Assembly: GCF_050436995.1 (NCBI RefSeq)
Contig: NC_134764.1
Location: 6,076,001-6,140,000, forward strand
Length of the DNA stretch: 64,000 nt
Direction: 5' to 3'
Origin: Anticarsia gemmatalis
Taxonomy: Eukaryota > Arthropoda > Insecta > Lepidoptera > Erebidae
Shown here: piece after piece, positions 32,396 to 45,809 of the stretch
Position numbering within the stretch: the stretch's first letter is position 1
Layout: each line of letters begins with the position of its first letter
Translations under genes and position numbers: made by a program
The notes under the pieces: generated by a model
The model's input: only the letters and a program-made list of their open reading frames with translations
Database searches by the model: none
Told to the model about the DNA's origin: nothing

Positions 32396-35300
32396 CGCGC
32401 CCCGCGCCCGCCCCCCCCGCCCCGCGCGGCCCCGCCGTGCTAGGCCCCGCCTGCTGCTGCGGGATACTTTGTGTCGCGTTACGTGTAAATACTTTACCTG
32501 AGAGATCACCCGTTTCTTTGTTGTTCCGATCGTTATGTTGCAAAAGGAGGTTCGAATCGTCGGTAGGTGACACCGATGTGAACGATCGACTGTATTATAA
32601 TGTTTGTAATGTGACGTGGGACGCGATCGTTCCGCGGGTCGAGATCTCTGCCGAGTGAATCGTTGTCGCGACGATCGTTCGGTGGTAGTTTCCATAGTTT
32701 CGCTGCTGGCAGCGTTTCCACTAAAAACGCCTCGATTGTACTAAATTATATATGATATGTAATATGTATACCCCTAAGTTTTGTATCTAAATATGTATTT
32801 AACGAAAAACATTGTTTAAACATAATTATGCAAATATTATATTTTTATTATTGTATGTATAACTGAACGAGTATCCGAAAAGAATATGTATTGTAATATA
32901 ATAGAGGAACTACGGTGTAAGAAACGTTTATTAGGCAGAGACTCAGGTTTTTCTATTTGCGAGTAGAGTTAGTCAGCAGCTTTCTTCGAATGACATCGTT
33001 ACTATTGCCATCATTCAAACAATAGTGGACAAACTGAACTGTATGTAAATACCTTTATGTAGCCATCAACGATATTTGGCGAAATCTTGAGTAGCGTTTC
33101 AAGTATTCGAGGGCGAGATCGAGTGATGCACAAGCTTGACTACAATGCTCTTTTGCAACCGACATGTCTTCGGTTCAAAGTAAAACTTAATATATATTTT
33201 TCTAACTATAAAAATACAACGTAAAGTAATAATTAAATGCCTTCATTTGCAATAATTTGGTGTATGTATATCGATGTTTTTTGGAATACTTTTACTCGAA
33301 TTTTTCACGTGACAAAATGTTTTAAAATTTTGTTTAACTAGCTATGTTTGGTGTTCGAATATTTGTTATTACATTTATATCAAAAGTAAGAACAACATAA
33401 GGTTAATTATATGTAGGGCAAACTAATGTTAATTTTAATATCTCATCATTCCATAAAAAAATGCTCATAATCATTAAAATATAGATTATAGTATAAACCA
33501 AAGATACGCGAATGTGTTGTGAAGGATAAATAATGCCCTATTAGATATAATTATGACATTGTATTCCATCGAATGATGGACAAAGCGTGAATTGAATTGT
33601 AAAAATGTTGTCACGTGAAAGTTCTAGAATGTGTCACCTTGAAAATGAAAGCTGGCAACTTCATTATTTGATCAGTGTTGCAGCTGAATTAAAATCCGTA
33701 TAAAATAAGCACACAGTTTGCTTAGCACGGCGGGGCAATTGAGAATAAAATATTATATTATATGGTATTGTATGAATTACTTGTTTGTTTGTGTGTAAGG
33801 ATAGCAAGTCTTGTACGGACAGAGTGTGGTCCGACCCCGCGTGGAGTCGGGGCGGACATATGTATTATAATTAGATAATTCACTCTCTATTATACTTACC
33901 GATGGATTGAGAGGACTTTGGTAATATGTCAAATCTATTACACGTTATCGGGGCGTTAGCGAATCAAACTACATTGTACAGAAATATGAAGTTTATATTC
34001 CATTACACAAGTGCAGGCCAAATTATTTTAAAAAGACACTCATCGTTCCATGAATTATATTCTAAATATACGCTATATTGTATTATAAAAGACTAGGATA
34101 TGTAAACTAGTAGTTATTATCAAATTCCTCTCGTAGACCGTCGTCTTTGTTTCCTCGTTTGTAACGAATACCGCCACTCTGATACTGCGGTATTGTCGTT
34201 TCGCGTATTTATTTAGGTTAGGTTTATTATTGTGAAGGTACCCTCCGCGATTAATATACCATCTAAAGTGTTAGTAACACTTTAATGTTTTTTATTATTA
34301 TTTAATCGGCGAACATTGTTAAGAAACAAGATTATGGGTGATTATTGGGCAATGTTGTCCATAGGAATCACAGTTATTATAGGGACCACTCTAGTTCTGC
34401 TTCACGTTTAAGGAGAGTTCTATAGTGGTCGAGTAGACTGCGTTGTGATGTGTTATATAGCCGCACGATCCTTGAGCTTATATCTATAAACTCATTGATC
34501 CTGCGTCCGTATATTGCATTGTAGAATCGATACAGCGGGCTGTTTTATAAAACACAGAATAGCAGTCGTATCTGAGATCTGTTATAATTTATGCGCTCAT
34601 TGTAACACGAAGACAATCTGGCCTAGGGCTGTTCCTCACAAAAATCGTCTTGCGCGTAATCGTATCGCAGGTTTAAAATTCGTTAATTTTGCATAATATG
34701 AACGAACATATCACGAGTCGTTCAATGATTCCTATCATCCTTGTTGAGGTCACGAGGTGGATAGACAACTATTTTCAGCAAAACACTATTCTATGGACTT
34801 ATGTTTTTTGCAAAAATCACTTATGAACTGCGCCTCACGAAATTATACTTGCCACATGAACCAAGAGGCCAGTCTCAAAAATTGTAATCCACCACAAAAC
34901 GTATTTTAGTAAATTTTACCTTAAATTTGCGAATTGTTAGGTTTTACCAGTCAAAAGTACTTGTTTTAACATAACTTATTTTTTCCAGTACCTTATGTTT
35001 TTAGTTTACTTTTTAGTCATATGTATAAGCGTCTATTGCCATCTTCAAGTACCTTATTGAAATTGTACTCGGCAAGGTGCAGTAGTGACTACAATTTCAT
35101 TTGTCATACCAAATCTTATCTTAAAATTGTTTTCTTGTATAGAAACCCTGTTTCTTTTGTACTATAATAATTATATATTATACTTTGACACACGTGAGTC
35201 CCTAAGAGCCTGTTTCAACATATTCAAAGGAATATATTCAGATAATAAATGCTATGGTGATATATCCTGTTGTTTCAAGAAATAAAACTATACTATTTTT

Positions 35301-37609
35301 ATATGGATAGCGTTACTTGACGATTGTGAAACAGGCTGCAAATATCATTTTCCGTACTGCCTTAAAGATAGATGATATATTTTAAAGCTCAGTACTTATA
35401 CGTATAATATCTATTGAGTGTCGGGAATGCGACTGGCTTTCAAAAAGTTTCAAAGTTTACCCTTTTTTCAAGGAATTGTAATTGAATGCGTTGCTAACGC
35501 AAGTAGGTTTGACAATAAAAATATATAACATTTGATAGAAATAGGGTGTAAGAAAGTTAGGATGCATACATATTAACGATAACTTTGACACTACTCAAAT
35601 ACACGAACAGCATTTGTCATGATATGCATCAGATATATTACTTTAATAAAAATAAGGCTCACAAGATTATGCACAATCAAGAGACATGTTTTTTCCCAAT
35701 ATTATAAGTATATATGTATAAATAAGTTTGAGCTTAATCGAGGATTGTAAAATGCTTAATATAAAACGTGTGGCATCAAGGGGAGCTTAGTCCATGACCT
35801 CCGCGCGGTGCTCCCTGGGTAGCGCCAAATGTGGACGATGACATTCACATTCATTTTAAATAGATTGCTATGTCGGCTACTATACCCATACAAATTAATA
35901 ACTTTGGAGTGCTCCATTTTATTTTTAAATTAACAGTTTTTCCCATTAAGTATAAGCGCATTCCTTTATTTAGTAAAATTAAATAAAAAGATAAACATCG
36001 GATATCACTTCCGAGTCGTTCTTGTTTGGATTTGCATAACATTTAATTATATACCGCAACCGATATGAGTTCTATAGATCTAAATAATGAAAATAGACGT
36101 ATTTATAAATAAAAACAGATTGCGTTATAAAAAGTTATGTATGAAATCTTTGAATAAGTCCATGGAAATAAATAATAGTTGTAAATATGTAAATATATTA
36201 TATAGAAGGGAATAACACTAGAGTACTTTCCCATAAAATGAAATGGCTTATTCGTATCTAATTTGTGATGTATAAAGATTTTTCGATAATGTTAACATTT
36301 CAAAAAAATCACAAAAAAATGTTTACGGAAAAGGCCTACAAGACCCGTACCACGTTCGTGACTGTAGAATGGTTATTATGTAGTGTTTCCTCGAGAACAT
36401 GGTATGGAGTCTCGTCTACTGTTTTATTTTCTTTTATTTTTCAGTTTTTTTTCTTGTTTTAATTTAAAATTTTATCGCGTGAGTGAGTCCACCGCGTAAG
36501 TTTGTTGCTAGATGAGAGGATAATTAACAAAAAGATGTATGAGCGTGTGTTGATTGTTGTGCGCCATATAAATATTATCGATATATTATTTTTGTGAGAA
36601 GTGTCACGACTTGTGATGCAGACATGTTTATGTTTTAGCTAGGGATATACTTCTTTTTTCTCGTAAAATTTGTACGTGCTTACGAAAACGTCGAGTTCCT
36701 TTGGCCATCACTTGATGAACGGTTGTGGTGAAATTTTTTTATAAGATTCCCTTAGTATTGGAATAATAAAAAAAATGCAACGATGTTCCGAATGTAAGAA
36801 AATATACCATGTTGTATAATATTATACATCGCTTACGCACACTGATGTAGCATTTAGATTGCAGAAGGAATGGACCGGAGCGGCCGGTCACAGCTCTGAT
36901 TGCGTAGGGTCTTCCTTGCATACGCGACGATCACAAGCTCGACGACTGTCTCGTCGTTGTTTTACACACATAGGGAATATTTCCTGTGCCTTGTATGATT
37001 TTTTAATTGATAATTCGATCACGATTTGACGTATAATCTGTGACGGATCAGACATTATGTATTTGTAGGTATGCTACTGGTGTTAGGAAGTAAATAGTAG
37101 TTGATTGGACAATATTGTTGTACCTACAGAAGTCAATTGTAATATAACTTGACAATAACTAACTCTGTTATCTATCAATCATTGTTTTCATGACCATTCC
37201 TCTTCATATCAAAAAGGAATGAATATTCGTAAGCAAAAGTTGTAAATTATATGAAATCTTGTTGTGATTATCTTGTAATCGGTCTAAGCGACTACTGTTT
37301 ACTTCGAAACTAGTTTGTGAAACAAGTGGTCGGTTAAAGTGAGCTTTCTTTACTGTCAATATTCATTGTTTGAGAACCTAATTTCTTTTAAGTTTCCTGA
37401 TAAAAATGATTTCAACGAATCGCTAAGTCCACAACCACTTGTTTCAAAACTTCTAAAATCTAAAATGAGAAAACAAGACCTGTATTTGTCTCAAAAAAGA
37501 GCAGCTCATAAAAATTTTGTACCTCGGAAATGGCACTCTCCTTTAATGTAAATATATGTCACCGACTCGAAAGTCGGCGTGGACTTTTGTGTACCCATTG
37601 TATGTATAG

Positions 37610-37615
37610 AATAAA
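37610..37615 (+). terminator. Candidate Atx2 polyadenylation signal (proximal)
   Basis: AATAAA in AT-rich sequence downstream of the Atx2 stop. Confidence 0.35.
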
Positions 37616-38338
37616 TTCTATAAAAATGCCTTATAGATGTGTGTGGGCCCTTCGCGGGCCAGTGTGAAAGATGTTACCAACGTGTGAACCTAACGGTACA
37701 GGGTTTTGTTGAAGTACCTGTTGAACTATCCACTAAATGATAACGAACTAGGAAATAATACAAATTGAAGATATTTAATAATATAAACCATCGCAGTCTT
37801 CAAGAACTATAAGGGTACGCTTTGTCCATTTTAAACACTTGATAACGAATCGAACGATTTCAACGAAATCCTGGCCGTTGAGGTGTAAATTTTGTAAAGA
37901 CTGAAGGGAAATATTGTATGTTGAGAAAAGCAGAGTTAATTGTAAAGTGAAAATTGGTTTTTATAGGAGTGAAAAACATAGAGCCTAAAACTCTAATATG
38001 TATATTGTAAATTGTTCGACACGGAGCAGTAGGACTAAGCGCTTTGTGGATAACGTGAGCAGCATTATGAATATGCAACTATGAAATATCAGCAGCTTTT
38101 TACAACTAAATGTGAAGACGATATGAGGCTTCGATAGCAGACTCTTATTGCTTCGTGTCTAATATATAAAATTGTATGATAAAGCTTTGCGGTCCGCTTG
38201 GATGATTTGATTTGAGAAAAAAGTGCTTTTTATTTGTGAGCCCTCAGTGGGCGAGTCAACTGGATTGTGCCAAAAGTGGTATGGCATCGTTTATCGTTTT
38301 GATTGACACGTAACACCTTGTGTCAACGAATATTTTTC

Positions 38339-38344
38339 AATAAA
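38339..38344 (+). terminator. Candidate Atx2 polyadenylation signal (distal)
   Basis: AATAAA followed by a U/GU-rich stretch (GTGTTTTG). Beyond it the sequence turns into transposon debris, making it a sensible outer limit for the Atx2 transcript. Confidence 0.4.
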
Positions 38345-38539
38345 AAAGTAAAAAAATGTGTTTTGAACACAACAGAACTGTGTTTTATTATCCATAAACA
38401 ACACCATAACGACATAAACTCCTGAATAAATTATCAGAAACTTTGAATCGTAGTTACAACCCTAATGTTTCTTCTTACACTTTAGGTTTAACGAAAGAAA
38501 ATTATTACTATATGACTAGTATTCTTCACTACATAGTAT

Positions 38540-38720
38540 AAAACAAAGTCGCCCATTTTGTCTGTAGTCCCTTCGTATGCATAAAACTTTAAAATTACGC
38601 AACGGATTTTGATGCGGTTTTCACTAATAGAAAGAGTATTTTCTCCGACAGGTTTTTATATATAATTGAAATACATTGAAACTATATTAGCTGAGTTATA
38701 GCGATTTATGTCCAAGAAGT
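38540..38720 (+). repeat. Helitron-like or other lepidopteran repeat fragment
   Basis: ATAAAACAAAGTCGCCCATT followed by CTGTCTGTAG-like sequence and ACGCAACGGATTTTGATGCG is a phrase that recurs in lepidopteran genomes as the 5' end of non-autonomous elements. The right end is not defined. Confidence 0.4.
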
Positions 38721-39549
38721 CAGAAAAAAAATCTAATTGAAGATTGCATTTGTGCGTGCGCCGCTTATACCGCTGGATACAAGTAAGAACAATGTATAGC
38801 AAAAACATTGGTCTTTATTAGTTCTACAAAAAAGTCCGCGATGACATATATCCAGCTTTTTTATTTAAGTCACAAAAACTACTTTTCTGTATTAAAAAAA
38901 CATTTAATTCGTTGGGTGATGTTTAACTGGTGATATAACCAATAATACATATATCCTTATCAAAATAAGTAAGTTCATCATCACGAGCATTTAATTTAGA
39001 TTATTTTTGCAGTTTACAGTGTGTTATTTAGACATATAGTTTAGGAGATATCACGATATTAGTATTGCGGCACGGTACGGGCCGGCCGCGGCGGCGGGGG
39101 CAGCGCCCCTATAAATAGCATTATATTTCAAAAAATGTAGACAAAGTTAATCTTCTAAAAATAAATGTAAATAAAAAATAAGTAAAAGTAATAAAATGTA
39201 GAATGTAAATAATTTAAAAAGTAAACAAAAAAATAATAGTTAGATGTATATAACAAAAGTAGGTAAGTACATAAAAAAAACAACAAAAAATATAAAAAAA
39301 CGGTACATAAAAAATAAATAATATTAAAAAGTAGGTACTACGACTTTGATCTATACATATAAGACAAAAAAAAATCTGTACATTACTTAAATATTTTTTC
39401 CAAGAACTGATAGGGGGGGCGATCAAAGAAGAGTCACAGAAACCAAAAAACATTTTAATATTTTAAACGCGGTTAAGGGAAAGAGAAGTTATTGTGAATT
39501 GAAAATTAGTATCCAATATGTGTTGGTGCGTTGACTGTATTTGTCGAAG

Positions 39550-39589
39550 TAGCGGGATACACGCAAACGAAGTTGCGCGGGTCAGCTAT
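39550..39589 (+). mobile_element. Helitron 3' terminus (solo end)
   Basis: CACGCAAACGAAGTTGCGCG followed by GGTCAGCTA is the hairpin-bearing 3' end of a lepidopteran Helitron, nearly identical to the end at 40425. It directly abuts the 5' end of the next Helitron, a head-to-tail arrangement. Confidence 0.65.
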
Positions 39590-40425
39590 AATATTATAAA
39601 GCTGAAAGCCCTTCTCCCATTACGATACGCCCGCGCGACTCTAGTTTCGGAGACTAGTCGCCACGAAGTATCTCACATACATTTGTATGGAGACTCTCAC
39701 ATTACGATACTGGTATTCTACGCGTTCGCGACTAGTCTCGCGATACCCGCCGTGTTGGTCGCTTGTGCGTCGCGTCTCGCGTAGACATGCGCTTAACATG
39801 TTCGGGAGCGGATTGAACATGGAATCATTCATTTCCTAATTGGAACTATGTTCAGGAAACATGTTCGCGGAACTATATAGTTCCACCACGTTTCAAGTTT
39901 GACAGAATCTAACATTTGATAATATAGATAGTTCCTCAGTTCCTCACAGCTCCTAGGTGCTATAGAAACTGTGAGAAATTGAGAACAAAAAAACTGCAAG
40001 AGCTTCATCGTCACTGGAGTCGCTCGACATAACGTCAGTCTACAAAAAACGAGTTTGCACAAATGATGAATTTAGTAACTTTTAAGTTGCATAATATGCG
40101 AGCATCGGGTAGCGAACATGTATCCAACTAGTATTATACTCGAGTATCGTACCCTACAAGTATCGTAATGGGAGAAGGGCCGAAGAGTTTGTTTGTTTGT
40201 TTGTTTGAACGCGCTAATCTCAGGAACTACTGGTCCGATTTGAAAAATTCTTTCAGTGTTAGATAGACCATTTATCGAGGAAGGCTTTAGGCTATCGAAC
40301 TATAGCTATATAACATCACGCTACGGCCATTAGGAGCGGAGTAGCAACGAAAAATGTTACAAAAACGGGGATTTTTTTTTCATTCTTTCTTATGTGACGC
40401 AAGCGAAGTTGCGCGGGTCAGCTAG
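39586..40425 (+). mobile_element. Non-autonomous Helitron interrupted by a MITE
   Basis: The 5' end reads CTATAATATTATAAAGCTGAA. It is interrupted at 39607-40181 and resumes with GAAGAGTTTGTTTG, then AACGCGCTAATCTCAGGAAC, ACTGGTCCGATTTG and CGCTACGGCCATTAGGAGCG. The 3' terminus is the hairpin GCAAGCGAAGTTGCGCGGGT followed by CAGCTAG. A second copy on the other strand is at 53165-53383. Helitrons move by rolling-circle replication; this copy has no Rep/helicase frame, so it would depend on a partner. Confidence 0.75.
39607..40181. mobile_element. 575-bp MITE nested inside the Helitron
   Basis: Inverted ends: GCCCTTCTCCCATTACGATAC at the left and its exact complement at the right. The Helitron triplet GAA is duplicated on each side (39604-39606, 40182-40184), so removing the insert and one triplet restores the normal Helitron order GCTGAAGAGTTTG. 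Three-base duplication and a GGCCC-type tip fit a PIF/Harbinger-like MITE, but I cannot assign the family firmly. The interior has further short inverted repeats (GACTAGTC, GTTCCG) and no transposase. Confidence 0.75.
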
Positions 40426-40614
40426 TGTTATCATAATATGTTGGTAATAAGAAAGTAAACAACTCTGATTCGGATAGAAATCATTTATTACTTACACATA
40501 GTTGATAAATACTTAAAATAACTTACATAACGGATAGTTAAGTCGATACATGACTAACGCCCTATACTTATTCCTTTCTTACAATATTGCTTGGATACAA
40601 CGTCATACAATTTA

Positions 40615-40701
40615 CCCCCGGTTTCTGAGTACACTTAGCGGTAGTTTATCAATTCATTCAAATAGATAAACTACCGCTAAATTTACCTAAGAAACCAGGG
40701 G
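40615..40701. mobile_element. Small MITE, copy C (TTA duplication)
   Basis: The cleanest copy: tips CCCCCGGTTTCTGAG and CTAAGAAACCAGGGG, inner arms TTAGCGGTAGTTTATC and GATAAACTACCGCTAAAT. TTA lies outside both ends (40612-40614, 40702-40704). At 87 bp it is almost entirely stem. Confidence 0.75.
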
Positions 40702-40841
40702 TTAATCTTTTTAAAACTAGTGTTAAGCTTGGAAAGATACACATTTACCTTCTTTAGATTAAACATACAGCTTAAATAATCTCGAAACCATTGAACTAAA
40801 TGCAATGGGAATCTTCAGGTACCCTACAATTTCATACAATC

Positions 40842-43800
40842 TTATACATTTCTAATGTGTCTCGTATGCGTTCTATGTACTCCTTGCATCGCTGCCTTCA
40901 CTTCTTCAAAGAATGATGTAGAATTATGTACTGTCGTGCCTCCTAACACTACTCTTACACCCGGGTACGCCTGATTTATCTGATGAACGCATAACGCCTC
41001 TTCATAAGTGGCGCCCCCTACAATAAACACTATAATGTCTTGGGGACGTCGACCGTAAGCTGTGTCATCGCCTCCTAATGTCGGGTAGAGATTTTCTCGA
41101 AGTTTCCCCTTGATTAGATCTTCGAGTGTGTCTTTTAGAAGTGGTGTGTGTTGCGTGTAGATGTTTTCTACGCCGTTTAGACCCTGTAAATACACAGAAA
41201 TAAGAAATTAAAGTGTTGGCGTTATTTGTACCCCTAACTAAAAGGTTTTAAAAGCGGTTCTTTGTGGTTGTTTCTTTTAAATAAAATATGTTCGGGAGTT
41301 TCTTTGTCCATTTCTATGATGGTATTATGCTAACAACAACACAAAAATTAGCTTTTCTACGAAACCTGTTTTGTTGTCTTTGCTATGTCCACTGCGTCCA
41401 AATTGGATCGTAAGGATTTGTCATCTTGTATTAATTTCTTTGGCACCAATATGCCGGTGGGCGCAGTACATTAGGTTCATTGTATAAATCCGATCCAAGC
41501 ATTGATGATCAACCTTAACATTATCTCACCTTAAAAAGCCTTTTAGTAATTTTGACAGCATCCTGCAGTCCGAACAGGTCGCTCTGCCTGGCGTGTGCTC
41601 CTCCATACTCCAGCAAGTTGACCACACTCTTCACGAGCTGTTCCGGCGCGCCTCGTGTCTTAAGCGCTTCTATGAGCGAGGGGAGCGCGTTACTGGCGTG
41701 TTTCTCGTACCGTAGTGCGTATAGTGCTACGAGTTTGGCTGCGTCGTGGTGACGGACTGCTGGGTTTGATAGGAGGTTCTTGAGACGCTGGAAATTAATA
41801 CAGGGTTTTTAATATTGGTTTATCAATAAATAATCAGCCTACTGAGATCCACCGCTCATGAGAGACCTCTCCCAAGCAGCTATATGCTTTGCTAAGCTAT
41901 GCTTTTCGGTATAACGCTGATGTTTGGGGTGCAAAATCACAGTCGGTCAGAATTCTCAGTCATATCTTTTCTTGAGATATAAATGCAAGTTCATTATCCT
42001 CACAGCCCAAATGTCACTCAGGTGGTAAAAAATTACTTAAACATGAATAATTGCATTTTGTTTGACAAATGAACTAATTGAAAGTCAAAAGTGTATAGTT
42101 CATTTACGACTAACGTACCTATATAAAAACAGTTCATACCTGCACATGTTTGGAATGATCACTCTGGCAAGAGATTTCCTGCTCTAGTTCAGAAACTTCC
42201 AGCAAATTGTGTCGCGTCACACACGCGGACAGTTCACCGACCACCGTCACATGCTTCGTCACCGTACCCGACATTTTCTACAAACATTTCACACATAGAT
42301 AAGTGATATACATTAGTACGATGTTAATATTGCCTTCCGCTATAGATAACGCAATCTTTTAACAAATAAAAAGATACTTTGTTTTGGAAAGAGTGAAAAA
42401 ACTTTTAGGCATCATGAATATATCAATTTGTTTTATATAGAATTTGTATTACTTTCAGCCAAGTATAGTTTAAAATACCTCGAAACCCTGGATTTGTTTT
42501 CTACAGTTCAATTAGACCTTCTTACAAAATTGTTAGTTCTTTAGCAGTCTATAGTGCAGCAAATAGTGTATAATTAGGGTAATACCTTGAATAATGGATA
42601 TTGTTCTACAAAGTTCTTCATATCAGCTATACTCTCTACTTTCTGGTGGCTCTTCGCTTTCTTCTGGAACTCGTCCATCAACGACTTCATCGTTTGACCG
42701 ATTTCACCGAAATTCGAATAGAGATTCTGTAAAAACGGTAACATAGAATGAGGTTTCTGAACATAAATGTTAATTTAGGTATGTACTACAAAAGAGATAA
42801 TGACACATCACATTAGTTTCTGCTCGCGACCTCGTTCGCGCAATTAATTATTGCGTGAAATATTAACAACTATACACAAACTTTTGTATTTATAATATTA
42901 GCAGGATACTATGGATCTATATGATATGGATTCTATTCTAAGAAGAATCAAAACTAAGTAATTTTATGATTGAGTTACAATATACCTTAGCATAAAACTC
43001 GTCTTGTTCTGAAGACAGGACCACCTCCTTGAAGTCTTTGTGCACCTCGGGCAGGTGCGCCAGACTAACGCGGTTGTTGTTGATCGTGAGGAGCTCGTGA
43101 ACCATCGCTTGATATGTCCACTGCAAGTATTTAACAAAATCGTTTATTTGATATCAGGCAACAACAACATGACGTAAAACGAGTAGCTAACAAACCATAT
43201 TTACTTTAAAACCAATACAAAACTTGAAATATTATTATGGTCTTGTATATGGTCAGGGAGGATTTACAAAAATGTTGATAGACGTGATCTTTATTAAGAT
43301 TTTGTTATGAATGGATAAGCTTGGCTATATTGAATATTTTTTTTTGTATCTAATGTTCTCTCCCTGTTAATTCGTCCATCAGAGCAACCATTTCGACTCC
43401 CAATGATGTGAAATGCAGATGATTGGGAATGTCACTTTCTGAATTATGATACTGGAAGTACTAATCAAAGCATAGCTGTAAGTAAATGATCTCTTACCTG
43501 GCTCAGTAAAGGTGTAACAGGATCATCTCTCCTATCCACAATCAGCAGCTGTGGCGTAGGTATCTCTCCATTGAATGGTATATTATTATCAATAAGCACA
43601 GCCTCTCTTCGCAGTAGATCGCGCACTCTCTCGGCGAGTCTCGCACAAGGTTCCGAGGCTGCTTCGTAACGGACGACGGCGCGGCGTTTAACTGATAGTA
43701 GCATTGCGAGGATACCCTGTGCACAGCGCTGCAGATGGTGCTGGTTCCATGATCGACCTAAAACCATATAGTATATGTTAAGGCACTGCTTGACATAGTA

Positions 43801-45318
43801 CATGGCAAATACCTGAAGTACAGTAAAAGTCAGTAGTTGGTTTGATAAGAAAAGTATGCTAAAAGCTATTTTAACTTCACTTAAATATTATTGATCTTAT
43901 AATTATGTTCAAAATACATAGCCTTACTCTTGCGCCTTAAATAAACAAAATAATTTTGTATGTATATTGATTTTGAATAATTGCTAAACTATCTGCAAGA
44001 GTAGTATATCTTACCATGTAGGCAGCCCACAATATTGAATGAGAACAGATGTCTGTCCACAGCAAGATAGTCAGCAAACACTTCCTGAACTTCCCTCACA
44101 GTCTCCTGCTCATCACACTCTGCCAAGGTCTTGATGTCAGCCTTTGAAATCACATTACTGAAATCTATACAAAAGATAAACTATAGCTGGAGTGTATTAA
44201 ATTTTCATAGCTGAAAACTATTTAAGGTGTAAAGTAAACTACTAAAAACATGAGTTACAGTATTTTCCATACAACTTTGTGAAGGTTAACAAAGACAATA
44301 GAGCCATTAACATTGCAGTTGTTATTAATCTATGCTTACATTTCACATTCAGATATCTATATTCTTTAGTATTTGACCAATTGAACAGTCTGTTCAGTCA
44401 AATTCAACCATCTTATTATTCTGAGCTTAATGTTTATCTTAAGACAAGTCTTCATTCTTTATTATCTATTTTGTTTGTTGGTTGCAAGTTTTAAATTAAA
44501 ATAAAAGTGATGAGTATCTACTTACATATAAAATACACTCCATATTTAGGATACCTGAGTTCTCTACATAATAGCGAGATATTCTCAGAAGTAGGTCTGA
44601 TAAACACAATACATTTCATGTGCTTCATGTTGTCCCATTTTGACTGACTATCAATCCTCTCAAATAAATACACCTCTTTCTGCAATATCTCTGATTGGCT
44701 GAACACCATACTGACTATGCTAGTCTGAAAAAAAATGTGTGATTTTTTAATAATTCAGAATTTGAAGTCAATAGTATGAAGAATGAAAATGGCGCTGTGT
44801 AGTCCCAGTTACATATTCCAATTAGCTCTATATAATATAATGAAGGAATTAAAAGTTTGTTTAGTGATTTGAATTTGCATCTTAGGACTGGCAATAAAGT
44901 TTATCAATACTCAAAAATATTATCTTGCATAATATTAAAATATAAAATGCTATAGGCTTGGGTTTCTAGTAACAACCTTATGTTGTTCTTAATCAAATTA
45001 AAGAAACTTAGAGTCCAATTGGATTGTAGTTCAATGATTATGTTTGCACATCACTAATCAAGTCAAGGTGATTGAAATGAAATTTGGCACTCTTCAAGCT
45101 GTAAGGTAGTTTTAGAGCAGCTTAATAACATCAAAGGCTACAAGCACCTATCTTTCGCATCTCGATGAAGTAACAGGTAACAAAGCAGCTCAGAAATGGT
45201 AAAAATCGATGGGCGTACAACTTACAGTCTCCTTATCCATGAGAATAACTTTCATTCCCGGCCCACTCTCCTCCGTCATCTTGGTTATATACAACTTCAC
45301 CGCTTGTATCACGTTCAT
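40842..45318 (-). CDS. Vps45: Vacuolar protein sorting-associated protein 45 (SM protein), complete, 9 exons
   Basis: Exons in transcript order: 45226-45318, 44526-44724, 44015-44164, 43498-43757, 42986-43120, 42586-42726, 42140-42277, 41530-41787, 40842-41183. Phases join exactly to give 571 residues, the usual Vps45 length (about 570). The N-terminus MNVIQAVKLYITKM continues into GMKVILMDKET and FSQSEILQKEVYLFERID. Then come YFSNVISKADIK (domain 1/2), LLIVDRRDDPVTPLL in exon 4, and RRPQDIIVFIVGGATYEEAL near the C-terminus, all hallmark Sec1/Munc18 segments. The family binds syntaxin-16/Tlg2-type SNAREs with Rabenosyn-5 and drives endosome and TGN membrane fusion. A candidate poly(A) signal (TTTATT on plus) lies at 40484-40489. 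It shares a short divergent promoter region with Mdh2. No frameshift or missing exon. Confidence 0.95.
42822..42906 (+). repeat. RTE-type LINE 3' fragment, copy 3 (internally deleted)
   Basis: TGCTCGCGACCTCGTTCGCG is joined directly to a TTGCGTGAAA-like phrase and then TATTTATAATATTAGCAGGAT. Only the two ends of the 3' consensus remain. It sits in a Vps45 intron. Confidence 0.6.
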
Positions 45319-45809
45319 TTTGGTGTTTTTGCGAACAACAGACCACTAGGATAATATATTATTGTTTACTTTCAAAAATTCAATGAAAATCGAGGAATTG
45401 TTTTCATCACTAGAGCTGTCATTAGTGTCAGTCAGCTCTGCGTCAATCGGCCATGTCACTGGATGTCAAGCTAAGGAGCATAGAAGAAAAGGACAAGCTT
45501 AAATTATTGTGATTTGGGAAACTTTGTCTAAATCATTTTAATATTAAATGTTAAAATTCGACCAAAACTATTAAGATTTGAAATAATTTTAACGTTTTCT
45601 ATTTTATAGCTATTTGAGATTTAAGACGTAATTGAATTTCATTTTTTACTAAGTGACTATGGTCAACCTTGACGAGTATGACGTGATCAACTGACAGATA
45701 AAATATAATGTTACATCACTAGTTATCTGCGAAAGGTCGGCGGGGTCAGGTGGAAATACACACTATTGTCTTCATAAAATAGTATCTTTTACTGAAAAAT
45801 AGACGCAAA
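45319..45809. promoter_or_regulatory. Divergent promoter region of Vps45 and Mdh2
   Basis: The start codons of the two genes face away from each other across 491 bp, so both promoters and 5'UTRs must lie here. I see no clear TATA box at a sensible distance from either start, in keeping with two housekeeping genes. Confidence 0.6.

Larger units (their letters stand above)
32396..38365 (+). other. Atx2: Putative long 3'UTR of Atx2
   Basis: No coding exon is supported in these 6 kb. Composition shifts from a GC-rich start (to about 32460) to AT-rich sequence. Candidate poly(A) signals are AATAAA near 33746, at 37610-37615 and at 38339-38344; the last is followed by a poly-A/T rich stretch and would end the longest form. 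Several TGTAAATA sites (Pumilio-type) occur, two of them at about 36181-36195. Small frames inside look like chance. Where transcription truly ends cannot be read from DNA alone, so alternative polyadenylation is likely but inferred. Confidence 0.45.
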
